Shown here piece by piece: positions 8,834 through 17,262 of a stretch of DNA of 64,000 nucleotides; within the stretch, counting starts at the first letter, position 1, and every line of letters begins with the position of its first letter. The stretch spans positions 1 through 64,000 of the forward strand of contig JABFGG010000017.1 of NCBI GenBank assembly GCA_013112575.1. Reading direction: 5' to 3'. Both the position numbers and the translations under genes were made by a program. This DNA comes from Chloroflexota bacterium. GTDB taxonomy: Bacteria; Chloroflexota; Anaerolineae; Anaerolineales; UBA11579. Under the pieces are notes generated by a model. It made no database searches, was not told where the DNA came from, and saw only the letters and a list, made by a program, of their open reading frames with translations.

Positions 8834-9937
8834 TTAGAGTTCGCTGGTTCGCTGTCGCGATACCACGCTTTGTACAAGCCCGATGCCAAGCATCAGGGAC
8901 AGCAATGCGCTACCCCCATGACTGACAAAGGGCAATGGTAATCCCGTGACGGGTAAGAGATTGAGGTTCATGCCTATATTCACTATGGCCTGGAACGCGA
9001 TCCAGGTAGCTACCCCATAGGCGATCAATGCTCCGGTAGTATCAGGGGCCAGGCGCGCCGCGCGCAGGCAACGCCATATCACTATAAATAACAAAGCCAT
9101 GATAACTAACGAACCAACAAAGCCAAGTTCGTTTGCAATACTTGAAAAGATGAAATCGCTCCAACGTACCTTCAGAAAACGTAGCTGCACCTGGGAGCCT
9201 TGACCATAGCCCTGTCCTAGCAGGCCACCGGAGCCTACAGTTATGAGTGCCTGGTTGACATTATAGTTTTCGCCAAAGGTCGCTTCTGGATCGGGGAATA
9301 CAAAATTGATCAGGCGTTGTTGTTGGTAATCCGCTAGAAATGGGATAGCAACGGCCGCTACGACAAGCCCTACGACCGCAAAAAGGGCCAGATGCTTCAT
9401 TTGTAATCCGGCTGCCCACAGCAAGGCAAACCAGATGACCATTAAAACGATCGAAGTGCTCAAGTCTGGCTGCAAAATGATCAAAACGACCAAAAATGCA
9501 GTCAGCAATCCACTGCGTACAACCACACTCAGGTCCCCAACACGCCCCTGGTGCTTTTGGAAGAAGTCAGCCAGCAGGATGATAATCGTGAGTTTTGCCA
9601 ATTCCGAAGGCTGGATGGTGAAAAATACAAGGTCCAGGAAACGGGCAGAACCAAACGCTGCTTCACCAGCTATTAAGATCACGAAAAACAATATTGCTAC
9701 TAGGGCATAAAGGATGCGACTTATCGTGACCCACAGGTGGTAGTCCATCATGGTCGCAACGATAATTGCCGCAAATCCCACAAGGGCAAAGATAATGTGC
9801 CGTCCTGTAGTGTTGTTCTCTACCAGCTCGATATTGCCCGCGATAGATGATTGGATCATGGCTACACCAATAATTATCAGCAGGGCCATAGCTCCCATCA
9901 GCCAGAAATCAAAATGTCGCCAAATTTCTCTTCGCAT
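8834..9937 (-). CDS. rodA: Peptidoglycan glycosyltransferase RodA (SEDS family)
   Basis: A 367-residue protein with about ten membrane segments and the SEDS signature. GSGGLLGQGYGQG is followed by the loop containing DFIFSSIANELGF, and near the C-terminus are NIGMNLNLLPVTGLPLPFVSHGGSA. RodA polymerises lipid II for side-wall growth with PBP2. Its placement with mrdA and mreBCD supports RodA over FtsW. I use the ATG at 9937 (AAGAG six bases upstream) rather than the TTG two codons earlier. A 215-base gap separates it from minE; I see no clear terminator there. Confidence 0.92.
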   Translation of the reverse strand: MRREIWRHFDFWLMGAMALLIIIGVAMIQSSIAGNIELVENNTTGRHIIFALVGFAAIIVATMMDYHLWVTISRILYALVAILFFVILIAGEAAFGSARFLDLVFFTIQPSELAKLTIIILLADFFQKHQGRVGDLSVVVRSGLLTAFLVVLIILQPDLSTSIVLMVIWFALLWAAGLQMKHLALFAVVGLVVAAVAIPFLADYQQQRLINFVFPDPEATFGENYNVNQALITVGSGGLLGQGYGQGSQVQLRFLKVRWSDFIFSSIANELGFVGSLVIMALLFIVIWRCLRAARLAPDTTGALIAYGVATWIAFQAIVNIGMNLNLLPVTGLPLPFVSHGGSALLSLMLGIGLVQSVVSRQRTSEL

Positions 9938-10152
9938 AGTCAACTCTTGTTAATACTTATCTAGTCTATTCACCAGTAAAAATCGGCCTATTTTACAACA
10001 AGCCTGTATACATGATAAGGGTGGTCTGGCAATCGGTGTTATTGAATAAGAATATCTTCTGGTTTTCCCCGATTACCGTTGTGTGGCCTTTAGCTTAGCG
10101 CTATTTTAAGACTTGGAGGGCGAATTACGCGGTTATTTATAAAGCCTTAATC

Positions 10153-10404
10153 TCAGCGGTTCTGCCCGTCAGTCTCAAGGGGGATATCGGCAACCAGGCG
10201 CTGTTTGCGCCCGTCCTGGGCGATCTCGATCTGTACATCTGACTTGCGCACTTTGACGTGCCGCGAGATTACCTCGATTAACTCGTCCCGTAAGGCGTCC
10301 ATAACCCCCGGCGGCAGGTTGCTGCGATCGTGAATGAGTACCATTTGCAGGCGGTCTTTAGCGGAGGAGGCGCTGCCGCGTTTGCGGCCAAACAAATTTT
10401 GCAT
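10153..10404 (-). CDS. minE: Cell-division topological specificity factor MinE
   Basis: An 83-residue protein starting MQNLFGRKRG. It has the usual parts: an amphipathic basic start, then a MinD-contact segment (AKDRLQMVLIHDR), then the beta/alpha dimer domain (DELIEVISRHV, VQIEIAQDGRKQRLVADIPL). It stimulates MinD ATPase and drives pole-to-pole oscillation or gradients of MinCD. The start is the ATG at 10404, seven bases after the minD stop. The frame is open much further upstream, but only as an overlap with minD. The length is normal (E. coli MinE has 88 residues). Confidence 0.93.
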   Translation of the reverse strand: MQNLFGRKRGSASSAKDRLQMVLIHDRSNLPPGVMDALRDELIEVISRHVKVRKSDVQIEIAQDGRKQRLVADIPLETDGQNR

Positions 10405-10411
10405 GTCTTTG

Positions 10412-11212
10412 TTATCCTCCCGGGCGCATGAGCTTGGAAATACGGTCGAAGAAACCGCTCTCCTGACCCAGGTCCATGAACGGGACGGTTTCGCCTTGTA
10501 TACGTTGGCCGATATTACGAAATGCCTGACCGGCCTTGCTCTTACTGTCAAGGGCCACCGGTGTGCCCCGATTAGTGCCCACGATAACTTCTTCATCTTC
10601 GGGAACAACCCCGATCAACTCAATGGCCAATAATTCAAGCACGTCTTCTGCAGCCAGCATGTCCCCACGCTCTACCATACCGGCGTTCAGGCGATTGATG
10701 ATCAACTGCGCTGGCCCTTTTTCTTCAGCCTCAACCAAGCCGATAATGCGGTCAGCATCACGCACTGCTGAGACTTCAGGATTGGTTATGATGATTACCC
10801 GGTCTGCCGGGGCGATAGAGTTGCGGAAACCGCGCTCAATCCCTGCAGGCGAATCGATTAGGATGTAATCGTGTTCTTCCCTTAGTTCATTAGCTAGTTT
10901 GACCATGTCGCTGGGGGAAACTGCGCTCTTATCGCGAGTTTGCGCCGCGGGTATCAGGTACAGTTCCGGCAAACGTTTATCCCGAATCATGGCCTGGCGC
11001 AGTCGGCAGCGGCCTTCCACGACATCCACGAGATCATATACGATACGGTTTTCCAGACCAAGTACCACGTCCAGGTTACGCAGCCCGATATCGGCATCGA
11101 TGCACACGGCTTTCTTGCCTGTCGATGCTAATGCAGCTGCGATGTTGGCGGTGGCAGTGGTTTTGCCTACACCGCCTTTACCTGATGTGATAGTGATTAC
11201 GCTTCCGACCAT
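10412..11212 (-). CDS. minD: Septum site-determining ATPase MinD
   Basis: A 266-residue ParA/MinD-type ATPase. The deviant Walker A is SGKGGVGKTT near residue 12, followed by CIDADIGLRNLDVVLGL and DYILIDSPAGIE. The C-terminus (SGFFDRISKLMRPGG) reads as the short amphipathic membrane-targeting helix. ATP-bound MinD recruits MinC to the membrane to block FtsZ assembly away from midcell. It lies between minC and minE with small gaps of 32 and 7 bases. All three oscillator parts are therefore present and intact. Confidence 0.96.
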   Translation of the reverse strand: MVGSVITITSGKGGVGKTTATANIAAALASTGKKAVCIDADIGLRNLDVVLGLENRIVYDLVDVVEGRCRLRQAMIRDKRLPELYLIPAAQTRDKSAVSPSDMVKLANELREEHDYILIDSPAGIERGFRNSIAPADRVIIITNPEVSAVRDADRIIGLVEAEEKGPAQLIINRLNAGMVERGDMLAAEDVLELLAIELIGVVPEDEEVIVGTNRGTPVALDSKSKAGQAFRNIGQRIQGETVPFMDLGQESGFFDRISKLMRPGG

Positions 11213-11244
11213 GCTCTTTTGTCCTTACGTCTTCAATGATTTTT

Positions 11245-11928
11245 TTAGCGTTCCCAGCTTCTTGGGGACCAAGGTTCTGCAACAACCTGGCCCTCGCGTA
11301 TCAAAGCGATCTCGGGCCTGGTCTCACCACGATCTTGCGGTGGGATGGAAATCTGGTCAGCGATGCGCAATTGTGTGGGCGCCAGGTCCAGGGCACAAAT
11401 GACAGATTTTGTGTCGCCTTCTGCGCCTGCATGTACCACGCCGCGTAAGCGGCCCCACACGACTACATCGCCACCTGCAATGATCTCCGCACCTGGGTTT
11501 ACGTCGCCGATCACAGTGATGTGTCCGGGATGTTCCAGGATGTGCCCTGAGCGCATTGTGCGCCTCACGAGGATGCCTTCATCGCCATCCAGGTTCGTTT
11601 CCAGGGGGCGAGAACTTTCTTCAGGGTGCGCCTGGTGAATGCGGGTTGCCAGTCCCAGGGCTTGCGCCGTCTGCTCGGTAGTGGGTGAATGGCTTAACAC
11701 TGCCCATAAAGACAACTCACGCTCAGAGATCATGTCTCGCAATTTACCTAGGGTGGCTGCATTTAGGATGTGGTTTTCTACGTCCAAGATAAGCTTTGCG
11801 CCGCGCAAAAAGTCTGCTTGTTTATCGACTTCAACGAGCAGATCATCCTGGACATTAGGCCATTCACCGTCGGGAACGGTAATCAAGAGGCCTTCACGAA
11901 TGCCTTTAATTTGTACCTGTGGGGGCAT
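11245..11928 (-). CDS. minC: Septum site-determining protein MinC
   Basis: A 227-residue protein. The N-terminal half ([18 protein letters not shown]...) fits the FtsZ-antagonist domain. The C-terminal half has the MinC beta-helix repeats: [34 protein letters not shown]. I use the ATG at 11928, with GAGG six bases upstream, rather than the TTG two codons earlier. It follows mrdA by 35 bases and precedes minD, so division-site control is probably transcribed together with wall-elongation genes. Confidence 0.92.
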   Translation of the reverse strand: [227 protein letters not shown]

Positions 11929-11963
11929 GCTCAACCTCAGTTGAGCGATTATAGCATGAAGGG

Positions 11964-14156
11964 CTAGGGCACACCTGCGGCAGCGTCTATGGCTTTTAGC
12001 TCGAACCAGGCATCCAACATTTGGATCACGACTGGCCCGGCCACGCTGGCGCCCTCGCCGCCGTTATACATGAAGGACACCACCGCGATTTCCGGGTTCT
12101 CGACGGGGGCGTAGGCCACGGTCCAGGAGTGCGTGGGCCAGTTTCCGAAAATACAACGCCCTTTTTCAAAAGCGACACGATCACAATATTCTGCAGTACC
12201 TGTTTTGCCGGCTGCTGGAATCGTGAAGCCCAGGCGTTCAAATTCATCTTGCAAGGTACCCTGGGTGACGGCCAGTCGCATGCCATCTTGCACAGCTTCG
12301 ATCACCCAATCTTCCACATGATTCAAAACGGGCTGATCGTTTTCATCAAAGATTTGCTTGCAACTACCGATTCCATCCGGGTTCTCATAGGTTTCGATCA
12401 TGGGCGTATCGGGATTGGTCAGGTCCCACATGATATCCGGTACGAAAGGACTCACCACCGTCAGACCGGCATTGCCAATCGCATCGGATGGGGCCACATC
12501 CACAACATTGCCGTCATCATCTACCACGATAGGAATGATTTGCCCTTCACCATCCACGACCTCGCGTACCAGGGTGGGGCGTACTAAAACACCATCGTTG
12601 GCGATCGCAGCTGCAGACATCAGTACTTGTAAGGGCGTGGAGATCACGAACCCCTGTCCCACGCTGGCGATGTAAGTGTCACCCGTGGACCAGTTTTCAC
12701 CCTGCGTCTGCCGTTTCCAGGTGGGGTCAGGCACCAGCCCGTCTGTCTCATCCGGTAGTTCGATGCCAAGGTTTTGGCCATAGCCAAGCGCACGTGCATA
12801 GGTTCCTAGGCGGCAAATGCCCAGCCCTGGGGAAACTTCATTCTGGTAGCCGCCACCCAGCTTATAGAAATATACGTTACTGGAATTGGAGATGCCACCG
12901 TAGAAGTTCAACGAGCCAAAGCCAGCCTCATTCCAGTCAACGAAATCCCGTGAACTACCCAATTCTGAGGAAAGGAATTTTTGTTCAACAGTGATCTTTC
13001 CAGGGGTTTCGATGACTTGCTCTGGTGTAACAACACCTTCATTGAGGGCTCCAACTGCTGTCACAATTTTGAATACGGATCCAGCCGGCAACTCCGCTCC
13101 CACCGCGTTATTGAGCAGCGGTTGCGTAGAGTCGAGGATCAATTGCTCGTAGTAATAAGCCGGTATGAACTGAGCCAGGCGGTTATTTTCGTAGGAGGGG
13201 AACGAAACCATTGCCAGGATTTCGCCCGTTTGGGGATCCATGGCGATGGCAGCCCCACTCGTAATGCGGTTAGTTGCAAAAAAGGTGTTCCAGAAATTGA
13301 CCTCTTTTTTAACTATAGCGTCCGCGGCTTGCTGATAACGCAGGTCGATTGTACTGACCACATTTAGACCAGGTTCCGGGGGCACGGGGGGTTCGATGTC
13401 GCGCAGCACCTGACCAGCTACGTCAACCTCAACGACGCGCCGTCCCGGTACACCACGCAGTAATACGTCCTGCGAAAGCTCCAGGCCTGCATAGCCGATC
13501 TTGTCACGACCTGGAATGAAACCGATTTCCCTCAATTGCTCTTCTACCAGGGCTGAGATCGGGCCGGTGTAGCCGATTATGGATGCAGTGATCTCGTCTG
13601 TAGGGTATTCCCGGATGGGTTCGATTTCCACACTGACGCCCGGCCAATCTACTGCTCTTTCCTGGATTGCCATGGCCAAATCTTGATCGACGTCACAACT
13701 GATCAGTACGGGGATAAAAGGAGCAAATGAATCACCAATTGCGATCATTTGGCTGATTCCCAGATTGTCTCCACAAGCGATCAAGGGATCGTCCAGTGTA
13801 CCCTTGCTTTCATCGACGCCGGTCAGGATGCTCAAATCCCGCACGATCTTGGCGATCTCGGCAGGATCATCAGGCAAGTTTGCTGGAGTGATTGCGATGT
13901 TAAATGAGGCGATATTTTGGGCCAGCGAGATGCCATTTCGGTCCAGGATCACCCCGCGTTGGGTAGGGATACTGACGATGTTGGTGCGGTTGTTTTCTGC
14001 ATCTTCAACGGCCACGTCACCCAATACGATCTGCAAAGTGAACAGGCGTGCAATGAATATGACCAGGACGATGCCAACCGCAACCAGGAAACTATTGATA
14101 CGCCAATTTTGAAGGGGATTAGATTGGTCTCCTCTATTGTCGTTAATGCTACTCAT
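11964..14156 (-). CDS. mrdA: Penicillin-binding protein 2 (elongation transpeptidase)
   Basis: A 730-residue class B PBP with one N-terminal membrane anchor (about residues 22-45) and a dimerisation domain. The transpeptidase triad is complete: S-x-x-K in PAGSVFKIV, S-x-N in SNSSNVYFYKLGG and K-T-G in AGKTGTAEYC. It cross-links side-wall peptidoglycan as partner of RodA. Its start overlaps the mreD stop as ATGA, giving translational coupling. It is somewhat longer than the E. coli protein (633 residues), with insertions in the C-terminal domain. Confidence 0.94.
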   Translation of the reverse strand: MSSINDNRGDQSNPLQNWRINSFLVAVGIVLVIFIARLFTLQIVLGDVAVEDAENNRTNIVSIPTQRGVILDRNGISLAQNIASFNIAITPANLPDDPAEIAKIVRDLSILTGVDESKGTLDDPLIACGDNLGISQMIAIGDSFAPFIPVLISCDVDQDLAMAIQERAVDWPGVSVEIEPIREYPTDEITASIIGYTGPISALVEEQLREIGFIPGRDKIGYAGLELSQDVLLRGVPGRRVVEVDVAGQVLRDIEPPVPPEPGLNVVSTIDLRYQQAADAIVKKEVNFWNTFFATNRITSGAAIAMDPQTGEILAMVSFPSYENNRLAQFIPAYYYEQLILDSTQPLLNNAVGAELPAGSVFKIVTAVGALNEGVVTPEQVIETPGKITVEQKFLSSELGSSRDFVDWNEAGFGSLNFYGGISNSSNVYFYKLGGGYQNEVSPGLGICRLGTYARALGYGQNLGIELPDETDGLVPDPTWKRQTQGENWSTGDTYIASVGQGFVISTPLQVLMSAAAIANDGVLVRPTLVREVVDGEGQIIPIVVDDDGNVVDVAPSDAIGNAGLTVVSPFVPDIMWDLTNPDTPMIETYENPDGIGSCKQIFDENDQPVLNHVEDWVIEAVQDGMRLAVTQGTLQDEFERLGFTIPAAGKTGTAEYCDRVAFEKGRCIFGNWPTHSWTVAYAPVENPEIAVVSFMYNGGEGASVAGPVVIQMLDAWFELKAIDAAAGVP

Positions 14157-14653
14157 ACTTCCACCTCAGGCGGATAGACCCAATTCGTAATGGCAGTCAT
14201 CACACTGTATATTGGCAGGGCAATGAGTAGATTTAGAAATATGCTTGGTAAGATCACAAGGTTAAATATCTCACTTAGTTGTAGTGGCGTTCCAATGACG
14301 GTTAAGTATACAGATGTAAGTGAGTGAATGATTAATGTTCCGGCAATTGTCGTGGTCAACAGATTTAGCAGAGGGATCTGCCATACACGTGTTTGGATCA
14401 AGTAGCCAACCGCTGTGATCGAGAGGTAACTGATGATGGGTAACCAAACAGGTTGTGCTGAGGTGATGCCGATAAACGCGCCCGCCAGCACACCCCATTG
14501 CCATACGCCTTCAGCACGTGCGTGCAGCACCCAGCCCAATAGCACCAGGAGCACCAGGTCGGCTGCCCCTTCCAGCATATTGATGCGCCCCACGACAGTG
14601 ACCTGCAATATCGTGGCGCTTCCCATAAAGACTACGCCTAATAAAGTTGCCAT
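14153..14653 (-). CDS. mreD: Rod shape-determining membrane protein MreD
   Basis: A 166-residue protein with about five membrane segments, low in recognisable motifs as is usual for MreD. The assignment rests on size, topology and position directly after mreC (three-base gap) and overlapping mrdA by four bases. MreD joins MreC in linking MreB filaments to the PBP2/RodA synthase. Confidence 0.85.
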   Translation of the reverse strand: MATLLGVVFMGSATILQVTVVGRINMLEGAADLVLLVLLGWVLHARAEGVWQWGVLAGAFIGITSAQPVWLPIISYLSITAVGYLIQTRVWQIPLLNLLTTTIAGTLIIHSLTSVYLTVIGTPLQLSEIFNLVILPSIFLNLLIALPIYSVMTAITNWVYPPEVEV

Positions 14654-14656
14654 GAT

Positions 14657-15508
14657 TTACGGGACGGGAGTTGGTTCTGGTATCAACGGGGAGATGTCAA
14701 TGGGTTGGAAGTTGACAATGATCAATACGATCTCTATACGCTCAAAGTCCACAACTGGCTGCACAGATGCTGTCTGAAACAGAGCCGTGGCCTGTTGACG
14801 CACACTGGCAATCTGCCCCACAAGGATGTTTGCTGGGTAGTTTCCCCCCAGCCCCGAGGTAAGGATCAAGTCACCCGGTTGGATCTCTGCATCCTGCGGG
14901 ATCAAATCAAGTGTGATCTCACTAGTGATGCTACCTTGCAAGGTGGCATCTACTTCCGCAGGTTGTATGCGCACATTGACCACCGCTGCGGGATCGGTAA
15001 TCAATTGTACGTTGGCCGCATTGGCAGTCACTGCCGCAATACGACCCACCAAACCCTGTTCGCTCACCACCGGCATACCACGCCGCAAGCCATCATCCGA
15101 GCCTTTATTAATGATGATGTACTTCAGGAAGGGGCTAGGGTCTTGTCCAATTACAGCTGCCGCCTCGTAATCATTTTCGGGCTGGGCCTTGGCGAAATCC
15201 AGCAAGGATGTGAGGATCTCCACCTCTGTGACTTGTTGCTGCAACTCAATGATCTGCGTTTGCAACCGGGCGATCTCCGCTTCTAATTCAGCATTCCGTT
15301 GCTGGATCAGAGCCGTGTCGTTGGGAGCTGTAAACACGGTTTGGAAGGCCTGGAAGCGCGTAGATAGCCAACTCTGGACTGGGGTGATGGGGGTAAGCAC
15401 GGCGCGAGTGATGGGGGTTAAGTATCCGCCCAGAGCCAGCGCTAGTATACCGATCACGATCAATACTATAGTTATTGATTGCCAGGGGCGGGGGGATGTG
15501 GAATTCAT
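14657..15508 (-). CDS. mreC: Rod shape-determining protein MreC
   Basis: A 283-residue protein with one N-terminal membrane segment (about 13-36), a coiled coil at about 63-100 (ELEAEIARLQTQIIELQQQV) and two beta-barrel lobes with GMPVVSEQGLVGRI and GDLILTSGLGGNYP. MreC activates PBP2 in the periplasm-equivalent space. It starts 55 bases after the mreB stop in the mreBCD order. A short Pro-rich tail ends the protein. Confidence 0.93.
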   Translation of the reverse strand: MNSTSPRPWQSITIVLIVIGILALALGGYLTPITRAVLTPITPVQSWLSTRFQAFQTVFTAPNDTALIQQRNAELEAEIARLQTQIIELQQQVTEVEILTSLLDFAKAQPENDYEAAAVIGQDPSPFLKYIIINKGSDDGLRRGMPVVSEQGLVGRIAAVTANAANVQLITDPAAVVNVRIQPAEVDATLQGSITSEITLDLIPQDAEIQPGDLILTSGLGGNYPANILVGQIASVRQQATALFQTASVQPVVDFERIEIVLIIVNFQPIDISPLIPEPTPVP

Positions 15509-15563
15509 CGTCTTCTACAATTCATTTCCAAAACTGTTTTAGACAGCTTTGTTTGTGCTGAGG

Positions 15564-16619
15564 TTATTGTAGTTCGTCGATGTTAATCAGCAAGCCGCTG
15601 AGGGCTTCGAAATCTTCAAGGATTAGGCCCGCACCACGGGCTACGCAGGTCATGGGGTCTTCAGCTACCCAACTGCGGATGCGCGTTTCGTCTGTCATGC
15701 GATCTGCCATGCCCTGTAATAACGACCCACCACCACACAGACAGATGCCGATATCCATCAAGTCGGCGATGATCTCTGGCGGCACTTCATCAATCGCATC
15801 CTTGACGGTTTCGACAATGGTTTGTACAGAACTGGAAATGGCTTCTCGGATTTCCACAGAGGAAAGCTCAAGGGTTTCGGGCAAGCCCGTCACTAGGTTG
15901 CGACCGCGCACGGTAATGGTTTTCTCTTCTTGCAAAGGTGCTGCTGAGCCAACCGTCATTTTGACCTGCTCGGCCATGCGCTCACCGATCAACAGGTTGT
16001 ACTTGTTGCGCACGTATTGCAAGATGTCCTGATCGAGTTCATCTCCGGCCACACGCAATGAACGGGAGGTAACAATGCCTCCCATTGAGTACACCGTGAC
16101 TTCGGAGGTGCCACCGCCAATATCCACGATCATGCTGCCGCCGATCTCGCCAATCGGCAGGCCCACAGCCAATGCCGATGCAGTCGGTTCTGCTACCAAG
16201 TGGGCCTCACGTGCCCCGGCCAGCATAGCTGCATCGAATACGGCCCGTAGCTCAACCTGGGTGATACCTGACGGCACACCTACAACGACGCGGGGACGGG
16301 GAACAGGCACAATGCTTTGTTGGTGGGCGCGGTCAATAAAATAGGTCAACATCTCTTCGGTGATCTCAAACTCGGAGATGACACCGTCGCGCAATGGGCG
16401 GATAGCCACTACATTCTGTGGTGTCCGCCCCACCATTTCTTTGGCTTCGATGCCGACGGCCAGGGGGGTACGGGTGCGCTTTTCAATAGCGACCCAGGAT
16501 GGCTCGTTGATCACGATGCCTTTACCTTTTACGTGCACCAGGGTGTTTGCAGTACCCAGATCAATGCCGATGTCGAGAGAAAAGAACCCCAAAAACCAAT
16601 TCAGGGGGTTGAATGCCAA
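15564..16619 (-). CDS. mreB: Rod shape-determining actin homologue MreB
   Basis: A 351-residue actin-fold protein: DIGIDLGTANTLVHVKGKGI (phosphate 1), VVGVPSGIT, VAEPTASALAVGLPI, DIGGGTSEVTV (phosphate 2) and CGGGSLLQGM. It forms membrane filaments that orient wall synthesis, implying a rod or filamentous cell. It is the first gene of the leftward run and is divergent from glmS, across about 640 bases with promoter-like elements for both directions. A short N-terminal extension (MAFNPLNWFLGFF) looks like the amphipathic membrane-binding helix. Confidence 0.97.
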   Translation of the reverse strand: MAFNPLNWFLGFFSLDIGIDLGTANTLVHVKGKGIVINEPSWVAIEKRTRTPLAVGIEAKEMVGRTPQNVVAIRPLRDGVISEFEITEEMLTYFIDRAHQQSIVPVPRPRVVVGVPSGITQVELRAVFDAAMLAGAREAHLVAEPTASALAVGLPIGEIGGSMIVDIGGGTSEVTVYSMGGIVTSRSLRVAGDELDQDILQYVRNKYNLLIGERMAEQVKMTVGSAAPLQEEKTITVRGRNLVTGLPETLELSSVEIREAISSSVQTIVETVKDAIDEVPPEIIADLMDIGICLCGGGSLLQGMADRMTDETRIRSWVAEDPMTCVARGAGLILEDFEALSGLLINIDELQ

Positions 16620-16744
16620 GTCGATGCTCCTGCTGCTTTATAGATTTGGGGTTGAAAGTCGCTTTCAACTCATTCAGGGGTTGGCCCCCGAACGGAGTCG
16701 CTGCGTTTTGCTAACAAGTGAACAGCAACCCGCCAAAACGCCGT

Positions 16745-16750
16745 ATTATA
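16745..16750 (-). promoter_or_regulatory. Candidate -10 box for the mreB operon
   Basis: On the minus strand this reads TATAAT, in the context CATGGTATAATACGG, about 125 bases upstream of mreB. No good -35 hexamer lies at 16-18 bases, so the call is tentative. Confidence 0.35.
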
Positions 16751-16878
16751 CCATGTGGGCGAATTCCAACCGAAACGCTATTTTGGCCGTATTTTCACGA
16801 TGTTAAGGCATATAGTCAAGGTTTACAAATGTTCGGTTTGTGCTTGGTGAAAGCCTTTTTGTCGGATATTGAGCATTG

Positions 16879-16907
16879 TAGTCAGTTGGCGGACATGGCG
16901 GTATAAT
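16879..16907 (+). promoter_or_regulatory. Promoter of the glmS leader
   Basis: TAGTCA at 16879-16884, a 17-base spacer, and a perfect TATAAT at 16902-16907. A start near 16914 would give a leader of about 350 bases holding the ribozyme-like element before glmS. Confidence 0.6.
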
Positions 16908-16975
16908 CTGTGCCGTGTTCATAAAACTTAGCATCTGGAGGTGCATAGGACCCATAAGACAATTCAGGAAAAGAT

Positions 16976-17140
16976 AGCGCAAGGCCCAAACGTGAATATT
17001 TATTTGGGTGACGAGGTTGAGGGTTCCCCACCGCAGGGTGGGGCTAAACGGAAAATGCTCAGGTTGCCGGCCTGCGTAGCCGTGAAAATCGAAAGATCAG
17101 CGGAAGCCCTCCAGAAGACACCACTTCTGACGTCTTTTCC
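16976..17140 (+). ncRNA. glmS ribozyme: Probable glmS self-cleaving ribozyme
   Basis: The leader of glmS carries AGCGC at 16976-16980, a stem CCCAAA (16985-16990) with TTTGGG (17003-17008), and TGACGAGG at 17009-17016. In known glmS ribozymes the cleavage-site AGCGC(C), stem P1 and UGACGAGG occur in this order and at nearly this spacing. Next come a GAG...CTC pairing that encloses a strong hairpin (CCCCACC/GGGTGGGG region, 17026-17043), a GAAA tetraloop at about 17089 and a CAGAAG/CTTCTG hairpin at 17112-17129. Cleavage would fall between 16976 and 16977. In the family, glucosamine-6-phosphate is the cofactor and cleavage lowers glmS expression. The usual CGGCGG segment is not clearly present, so this is a divergent version; the 3' boundary is approximate. 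Confidence 0.72.
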
Positions 17141-17262
17141 CTCCCATAATGAGGATTATTACAAAGCCGTGTTGGCAACAATGCGGAGAAAAAATCATCC
17201 ATGGTGTACACAAATCTAATCAATGAAATAACACGAAACGTGTTACCGGAGGGTTCCCCCTT

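Noticed and set aside
8821..8889. A 23-codon N-terminal extension of gltX
   Set aside because: It overlaps the rodA end, and AGGAGC directly precedes the internal ATG at 8820.
12021..12587. A 188-codon plus-strand frame within mrdA
   Set aside because: Antisense shadow of the transpeptidase domain, with no ribosome site and no recognisable motif.
14705..15286. A 193-codon plus-strand frame within mreC
   Set aside because: Antisense to MreC; rich in His/Cys/Gln as expected for a shadow frame.
16941..17219. A 92-codon plus-strand frame starting in the glmS leader
   Set aside because: It overlaps the ribozyme-like structure, has no protein family features and its composition follows RNA hairpins.
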